Shown here in pieces: positions 58,334-64,000 of a stretch of DNA of 64,000 nt; positions within the stretch are counted from its first letter, which is position 1, and each line of letters opens with the position of its first letter. The notes beneath the pieces were generated by a model. It saw only the letters and a list, made by a program, of their open reading frames with translations. It did no database searches and had not been told where the DNA came from. The stretch is from Cryptomeria japonica (taxonomy: Eukaryota; Streptophyta; Pinopsida; Cupressales; Cupressaceae). Location: positions 543,384,335 through 543,448,334 of the forward strand of contig NC_081412.1 in assembly GCF_030272615.1 (NCBI RefSeq). Direction: 5' to 3'. Both the position numbers and the translations under genes were made by a program.

Positions 58334-59966
58334 ATGAGTTTCTTTAGTCATAGAGTGAAGAGAAGAATGGGTGGGGCTAGGAAGAGAATTGAACCTCCAG
58401 GTTGTGTGAAGATCAAGAAGGACAAGAAAATATGGAGACTCCTAGAGAAAGGGAGTGTCACTCCATATATTGAGAAGTTATAGGGGAGAAATAAGGATGT
58501 GATGGCCTATTTCAAGAAGAACTGGAAAGATGGCATTATCACTCTGCATGGGCGCAAGGTGCTAATTGATGAGAGTTTGATTGCATAGGTCACTGGCCTC
58601 TCTACTGATGGTATGAAATATTACAGGGACATAAACTATACAGAGATGGCAGTGCAAAACTTCCTTAAAAATGAAGAGGAGATGGCCAATATGGTGAAGA
58701 AAATGGCGAGCTACTACGACATCTCTGTCATCAATGAATTCTAGGCGAAACTCCTCAAAGTAATTATGGAATATTTAACTCTTGATGGTCGGCTCACTAG
58801 GGTTTATGGTCATCATTTCGTGCTTTTGAATCACTTCCATCATGGCATCAAGGTGTCCCTCCCTTTTTATTTGATGTCTTCCTTGAGGGCTAATTTCAGG
58901 GACCATAAAATGAACCCTATCAAGTTCCCTATCCTCCATGAAGGGCTTTTGGTGCTTATTGACTCCCATTTTCATGCCTTCCTTATGTTTATTGATTATA
59001 TCCCTACTTCTTTTGAGGATGAAACTAGTAGTGGGGAGTCAAGAGGTGAGGATTCCAACTCAAAATCTGAGGTGGATTCTCCTCCCCCTCATAAAAAAGC
59101 CAAATCTTGAGATTTCTCCAAAGGCTAAATCTTCTTTGGGTAAGGGTAAGAATGTGTAGAAGCAATTGGTTGTTTCTTCCTTGTCCACTTGGACTAGAAA
59201 GGATTCCCCTATGTATAGTGGTAATAAGGCTAATAATGAGGTCTTTGTAGGAGGTAATAGGGCTTTGATGAAGCCTGACAACCAGAACCTTGAGAATCCC
59301 CCTTTGCTGCTTCCACAAAATACCAACAAGGACCTTCATGTGAAGAGTGCAGAGCTGAGTGATAAGAGAGATGACTATGAGAATGTTTTGGGAATGGCCA
59401 GGGACCACACTATTGATACTTTCAACATGTTTAAGTGTCTCTTTCATGAACTTAAAGAGGTCAGACTCAACCAAAGAGATTTGGGAAGCAAGATGGAAGC
59501 TATTCCTATGGTTACTGCTAAAGAAATTCAGAAATATAATGAGAAATGGATGGAAGAGGAAAAGAAATCAATGGTAGAAGGCATCAATAGAGTTGTTGAG
59601 GACATTGATCTGATGCAAAAAATATCTGAGGATAGGCTCAACCATCTGGAAGAAAACTATAAGAAAATTCAAGCCACTCTCATGACAATTATGGCCAATA
59701 GTCACAAGATTGTCAAACAGACTATGAAAGCCATGAATGCCATAGTGAATAATTTTGACAAAGTGCAAGAAGAGAAGGTTCCAATAAATATTGGTGATGA
59801 TAATGAGAAGAGTCAGGCTGATCAAGACCCTTATAAGAGGATTTGGGGCAACATGAAGAAAAAAGCTGCGACTCAGAGCATAGATTACAAAGAGATGAGG
59901 ATGGTTGCTGACAAGATGAGCCTGTTGGAGCCTAAGGTTGTTGAGAACCTTAAGAGCCTCATGTAA
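58334..59966 (+). pseudogene. Extra ORF of LINE 3 with 'VTGL' region and coiled coil (decayed)
   Basis: About 544 codons. Start MSFFSHRVKRRMGGARKR, a basic segment; then a globular domain with GRKVLIDESLIA, a stop, VTGLSTDGMKYYRDI, VYGHHFVLLNHFHHGIKVSL and FYLMSSLRANF; an acidic Ser-rich linker (ETSSGESRGEDSNSKSEVDS) followed by a basic patch; after a frameshift near 59090, a coiled-coil C-terminal part (DRLNHLEENYKKIQATL) ending VVENLKSLM at 59966. Stops near 58484, 58588, 58741 and 59157. The layout (VTGL domain, basic/acidic linker, coiled coil) equals that of the second ORF of the LTR element at 51.3 kb. Function unknown. Confidence 0.6.
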
Positions 59967-60167
59967 TTATGTTGTCTTTTCTATGTTTCTATGGTTTTAT
60001 TTTTTGTGTTATGGTTTTTTGCTGGTTTCTTAGCTACTCTATGTATTGTTCGATCTTTTGCAGTCTGTTTTGTTTTCGATCTTTTAATGCTTTGATTCTA
60101 AGCCTTTTATAATCTTCTACATAAAGGGTTTTAGGGCCCCTTCAATTTTTGTTTTGCCTCAATCCAA

Positions 60168-60184
60168 AACATTAGAGTGGTCCT
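60168..60184. repeat. LINE 3 target-site duplication, right
   Basis: Second copy of AACATTAGAGTGGTCCT, followed by CTTTAC, the rest of the original intron and the donor of exon 60191-60265. Confidence 0.95.
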
Positions 60185-60809
60185 CTTTACCTGATGGGGC
60201 CACATCATGTTCATGATCTTGTCTAGCCTGTTCATGCTCAACAAGCTGATCATGCTCTACAAGCTCTAAAGTTGAAACACAAAAGATTGCATTAATTAAT
60301 ACACCAATTGCAATTAAATATGTTTAATTAATTCATACTACATTTTGTATAGCACATGAATATAGAACAGTACCGGGATTCACAGCATGACCTTCATATG
60401 CAGGTTGTGCTCCACCCTCACCAAGTTGCATTTGAATGTCATGTGCACTATTTTCATTGCTTGCCTATTTAAAAAAAATAGGCACATAATTACTTTACGG
60501 TGGAAATTAATATTGAATACATTTCACAACTATTCAATTTTAATAAACTTCATTGAGTTTATTAACATGTGTGTTGGATGTAGTTGGAGCTTCTTTTTGC
60601 CTAGTCAAGACTCTTAGTTGTTCAACCATAACTCCATAGCCTTGCTGACAAGTAGTCTTCAGGTCATCTTATGTGGGCACTCTATTGAATTCAAAGCCCT
60701 GCATTTTTACATAAGATCATGAATTTTGCTTCTATGGTGTGATGATAAAACCAAAATTGTTTATAATTTATTATTTGGATGCAATATTTCATTTATTGAT
60801 ACTTACAAT

Positions 60810-61290
60810 TCATGTAGAAAATTTCATATAACCACCAGAGCCAAGTTTGTGTTGCCCATGTTTTTCTACTCTTGCATTTGTTGTCTTCGATGTGTCGGGT
60901 AGCCTATGAAAAGTTTGAAATACGTTAGATTATATAAAAAGAAAGAGTAATTATTATATAATTACATTCTTGATAGTATCACATACCTTCCTTGGCCCGG
61001 TGGTGTCTTTCCTTTTTTCTTATCAGCCTTCTCCTTTCAATCCGACACCAGGTCCTTCGACTCCCTCTCCAGAATCATGGGGGACACTCGTACTTTTTGT
61101 TCTTCTCTAAATGTGACCTATATTGGTCCCTCACATACTTTAGATAGGTACCAACTTTCTTAAGGAGTTTGGTTTGGTTGAATTTGTTATTTCTGAACAA
61201 CACAACTAAATGGTTAATGAGCTCATCTTTTATATCTTGATTTTGGGCATTCCATCTTGTATGTATGGTGGGCTTGAATATATCCAATGT
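60810..61290 (-). pseudogene. Transposase-like region (Ptta/En-Spm-like?)
   Basis: The open stretch 61075-61287 reads FKPTIHTRWNAQNQDIKDEL, then FNQTKLLKKVGTYLKYVRDQ and YRSHLEKNKKYECPP, continuing to ERESKDLVSD, a stop, and KEKADKKKGKTPPGQG. A next exon (about 60810-60905) reads DTSKTTNARVEKHGQHKLGS and GGYMKF. Short helical DNA-binding-like region followed by an 'ARxxxxHxLGxGGY' motif reminds me of the plant Ptta/En-Spm transposase-associated domain. That is memory-based and not certain. An alternative is a Myb/SANT-like DNA-binding host protein. Confidence 0.4.
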
Positions 61291-61599
61291 AATACCATTT
61301 AGATGTTTATAAAAAACATCATTTATTGCAATATGAGCATGGGATCATTAGTCTAAAAAAAGTGATCATTAGTATCCTGATCATGGCCAACAACATCTTG
61401 AGGATGCAAAAAATCCTTTAAAAAATAAGTCATATTTAAGTTTATGACATAAAAGAGTACAAAATATAAAACCATGAATGAACTTGTGTTATAATTAAAG
61501 ATCTCGTGATAGCTTACTTGCAAGTTTCATGCTCTCTCAGTCAATATTTTTAACTCTTTCTCTTATCTCATATGTTTGAGGCACTATGAATAACAACTG

Positions 61600-61937
61600 A
61601 AGGATTTGTTTATTGCATTTTTTTTGGGTATTCCTTATCATATCTAGAGGGTTTGCAGAATATGCAGTCATCATCACATAATAGTGACCCCACCTCCCTA
61701 TAGATTCTTTCCTCTACTGATGGTGCCTTTCCCCAATCATCCAATTGTGACAAGAACAATTAAAATATTATCAAAATTAACCCAATAAACTTACAAGAAA
61801 AAACATAATAATAAATTTTTTTGCTTGTATCAAATTTGTACAATTACAATGGGGTAAACCTGTCGGGTAGAAGCACCTGAAGATTCCTCTCAATCTATGC
61901 TTTGGGCTAAAGCCTTCCCACTATGATCAATGTCCCG
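61600..61937 (-). pseudogene. Middle exons of the SET/transposase-like gene
   Basis: Exon 61860-61937 (78 bp; acceptor TTCACAG, donor CAG/GTTTAC) reads RDIDHSGKALAQSID, a stop, EESSGASTRQ. The next piece, about 61600-61755, reads QLDDWGKAPSVEERIYREVG and SLLCDDDCIFCKPSRYD, with closely spaced Cys. Its acceptor looks damaged (TGTCAC rather than an AG). I do not recognise these domains. Confidence 0.45.
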
Positions 61938-62068
61938 CTGTGAAAAAAATTAAATATAAAAAAATATTACTGAAATGAAATCAATAGACTTACAAAAAAA
62001 ATATAATAATTAAATGGTATATTGGAGTCATTAATTGGAGGTTGGGTTAAATGGTATATAGTACGTAC

Positions 62069-62310
62069 CACTCCCATAGTACCTCTATTTGTATCTATGC
62101 AATTTAAATTGTAATCGATTAGCAACTCTTCCCCTGAAGTTATTGATTTTATCGCACATACGAATACATGGTTTCCCTCGTACGCCTCAAATATGTAATT
62201 GGGTTGCTTATTCATTGACCTAGGTCATGTACTATTTATAAACCCTACAATATTACCTAATACTTTTGGCCTTCAATTAATATACATAGCCACTCCTTTA
62301 TTTTGATCCT
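62069..62310 (-). pseudogene. SET-domain C-terminal exon
   Basis: Reads KGVAMYIN, a stop, RPKVLGNIVGFINST, a stop, PRSMNKQPNYIFEAYEGNHV, FVCAIKSITSGEELLIDYNL, and ends TNRGTMGV before a GTACGT donor. The 'GFINST...NxxPN' and 'GEELxxDY' blocks are the S-adenosylmethionine and substrate pocket signatures of SET-domain lysine methyltransferases. Only the C-terminal part is present; the LTR at 62317 cuts it off upstream. The exon ends in phase 0, matching the next exon. Two in-frame stops show decay. Confidence 0.72.
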
Positions 62311-62311
62311 T

Positions 62312-62316
62312 ATCTT
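62312..62316. repeat. Possible target-site duplication beside the LTR
   Basis: ATCTT next to TGTTAGACATAATG. The partner would lie beyond the window end, so it cannot be checked here. Confidence 0.35.
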
Positions 62317-64000
62317 TGTTAGACATAATGCACTAGTGAGAGGGGGAGGGGGTGAATTAATGGTTCTCAAATCTTTTCCCTTTAGTAATCCTATGTGAGC
62401 ATATTGGTTATTAGATCTAACTATGAACAAACTTACTGATTAGTGAGGAGACTAACTCAAATGCAAACACTCACAAAGAGATATCACATAACACTAGCAT
62501 ATACGAGGAAAACCCAGGATGGAAAAAACCTCAGTGAGCAATGTTATTGGAGTCTATTGCTCCAATCCAGCCTCATAATGAAAACACAGTTACAAAGTTT
62601 AGGGAACCAACCAAAGGAACACCAACCCTTGACTTCAGGGCACCAAGCCAAGGATCTACAACCCCTACTTGATTTATGGGCTACAACCGAAAGGAGCACC
62701 AGCCCCTATCTTTAGGGCACTAACCAAAGGAGCACCAACCCTTGACTTTAGGGCACCAACCCAAGGAGCTACAACCCCTGCACTGAGCTACAACTCAATG
62801 TTCACAATGTAAACTTTAATTACAAAAATAGTTATCTTGTTACAAGTGAATCTTGCAACCATTACATATATCTTACTTTGTCAGTGAGATACCTTCTCTA
62901 CTTCACCGAATCACTTCTTTGCTGCTCTTCACCTATTGCTTCTTTATCGATAAGCCCTACCGGTACACCTCTCCTCTTCTTCTTCTCTGCTGGATCTCCA
63001 CCTTACTCTCTGCTATTAATCGGTATAACACTTTTCTAGTTCTCTATTTGCATTCTCTGTAGCCTCCTTCACTTTTTCTCTACCGGTATGAACACTACTA
63101 TTTCTTCTCTCCTACTGGTTGAATGCTTCAACTAGGTTCTCCCTCACTCTCACTCACTTCTCAGATGCTCGTTAAGCACTTGGCTGATTTTCTCATACAT
63201 GCAGAAGTATCACACTTCACAGTAGCACAATGTTCTTCTATCCAGTAGCAGTAAACAATCTCTTTGGCCTTCATACTTATAGCCAGGTTTTGCCGCCAAA
63301 GCCCAATTCAAAATCTAGGCAATTATGTTTTCCTCACCATCCTCAAGGAAACCCAAATCCAATCAGATCTTGCTTGATCTTATCTTCTTGACATCCATCT
63401 GCATAAGTCTTCCATCAACGCGCCTTCCAGGACATGTCTTCCTTCTTCAGCAACCTGCAAACAATTTGTCTGCATACTTCTTCGTCAATCACTATTAATG
63501 TCATGATGGGTTTCTTCAACTACTTTGATATGCTCAATCAGTCTATCCTTGATCCTCTCTTTTCCATTTAGCCTAAAGCTGTGCACTTCTGCAACTTCAC
63601 CTCAAGCTTTGCAGTCTCCTTTAAAGTCGACACCAACCCTGTTGCTGTATATTCCATCTTTATTTGATGCAGGTTGCCCACCTTGATTCCATGTGGCATC
63701 CAAGTCAACCATTTCTGCCACCTTGACTCTTCATGTCGGTCCACATAGGATCACCGACCAAACATTCTACTGATTCCTCCTTTCTGCTAGTTTGCTAGCC
63801 CTGCCGGTCTCACTCACTGTACTGGTTACCTCATCATGTCTGCCCTCATCTTGAACTATCAATGGAACTCCTTGATCAGTCATCAGACATGTCCATCAAA
63901 AGCATTTTAATTCCCATAAAGTGGGGAGTCTTGTGCATCTACACCTTGTCCATATCACCGGTAAACATACATACCGGTAAGCTCTCTTGATGACACAAGT
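62317..64000 (-). repeat. Part of an LTR (at least 1.68 kb), cut by the window end
   Basis: On the - strand the end reads AATTCACCCCCTCCCCCTC, then CATTATGTCTAACA, like the ends of the other LTRs in the window. The many ACCGGT/ACCGGTA motifs (for example 62958, 63018, 63080, 63957, 63971) resemble the LTR at 27.5-28.6 kb. No primer site adjoins 62316, so it is a 3' LTR whose interior lies to the right, or a solo LTR. It has landed in the SET exon's upstream side. Confidence 0.65.
62600..62790. repeat. Minisatellite inside the LTR
   Basis: Repeated phrases of the kind AAAGGAGCACCAACCC, TTGACTTTAGGGCACCAA and GGAGCTACAACCCC, in about six imperfect copies of 30-40 bp. Confidence 0.85.

Larger units (their letters stand above)
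57743..60167 (+). mobile_element. LINE 3: 5'-truncated LINE insertion with an extra ORF
   Basis: 2425 bp between 17-bp duplications, the mark of target-primed reverse transcription. It begins inside RNase H (YGGV), so most of the element was never copied. RNase H ends at about 58163, a leader follows, then a long decayed ORF (58334-59966) and a 200-bp 3' end finishing TTGCCTCAATCC and a short A run that merges with the TSD. No long poly-A tail. Confidence 0.92.
57248..60265 (-). repeat. Tandem array of symmetric 75-bp exons with 92-bp introns
   Basis: Four exons, each exactly 75 bp: 60265-60191, 57656-57582, 57489-57415, 57322-57248. The introns between the last three are 92 bp each, and the one holding LINE 3 also becomes 92 bp once LINE 3 and one TSD copy are removed. 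All begin in phase 1, so any number keeps the frame. Peptide form: GVQHVEHEAIRQDHEHDVGP, rich in E, H, D and Q. Donors are GTAAAG or GTAAAT; exon ends vary (TCAG, ACAA, ATAG, TCAG). Confidence 0.85.
57048..62310 (-). pseudogene. Decayed multi-exon gene: SET exon, transposase-like middle, tandem 75-bp exons
   Basis: Read on the - strand. Exons that fit splice signals: SET exon about 62310-62069; 61937-61860; region 61755-61600; 61290-61010; about 60905-60810; about 60700-60560; 60464-60374; then 75-bp exons 60265-60191, 57656-57582, 57489-57415, 57322-57248; last exon 57154-57048 ending GGIDDL and TAA. Phases agree where I could test them: 0 between the first two exons, 1 along the 75-bp series and into the last exon. 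Stops occur in several exons (62243 region, 61892 region, middle), so it is broken. Whether all exons belong to one transcript is inference from strand, order and phase. LINE 3 lies in one intron. Confidence 0.5.

Overview
The window looks like nuclear DNA of a seed plant with a large, repeat-filled genome. The AT-rich background, plant-type retroelements, GT-AG introns and a plant glutamate-receptor-like gene point that way. A gymnosperm is my best guess, but the sequence does not prove it. Almost everything recognisable is a mobile element or a broken gene. No rRNA gene, tRNA gene, CRISPR array or intact housekeeping gene was found.

Layout. (1) 1-620: the 3' end of a small multi-exon gene on the + strand with a duplicated exon. 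(2) 1185-16992: a satellite of about 358 bp per unit, split by a 13.9-kb Ty3/gypsy chromovirus block. The block has three LTRs and two degenerate gag-pol interiors on the - strand, flanked by the 5-bp duplication GTAGG. (3) 17.2-20.5 kb: a decayed DDE-like transposase gene (- strand) of a family I associate mainly with animal genomes. (4) 21.0-24.8 kb: GA-rich tracts alternating with a palindromic minisatellite in a higher-order repeat. (5) 25.9-28.6 kb: the 3' half of an LTR retrotransposon that carries no pol in the part present. (6) 28.6-32.7 kb: LINE 1 (- strand), ending at that LTR. (7) 32.8-37.9 kb: pieces of a glutamate-receptor-like (GLR) gene split at a site with 9-bp duplications and terminal inverted repeats, and then apparently inverted. 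(8) 39.8-46.15 kb: LINE 2 (- strand), lying between two old direct repeats. (9) 49.1-55.6 kb: a complete-ended but pol-less LTR retrotransposon with TSD CGTTG, tRNA-Met primer site, polypurine tract, zinc-knuckle gag and a long unrecognised second ORF. (10) 57.0-62.3 kb: a decayed multi-exon gene (- strand) with a SET-domain exon at its 5' side, a transposase-like middle and a tandem array of exactly 75-bp exons. LINE 3 (+ strand, 5' truncated, 17-bp TSD) sits in one of its introns. (11) 62.3-64.0 kb: part of another LTR (- strand), cut by the window end.

How the parts relate. Insertion order can be read in several places: satellite before gypsy block; LINE 1 before the LTR element at 27.5 kb; exon array before LINE 3. 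The two pol-less LTR elements share the same 3' design. Both they and LINE 3 encode an extra protein ending in coiled coil, and a short 'VTGL' region recurs in the 51.3-kb and 58.3-kb ORFs. The strongest candidates for something undescribed are the SET-plus-transposase-like gene with its symmetric exon array, the extra ORFs shared between LTR elements and a LINE, and the animal-like transposase. All calls come from reading sequence by eye; no database search was possible.
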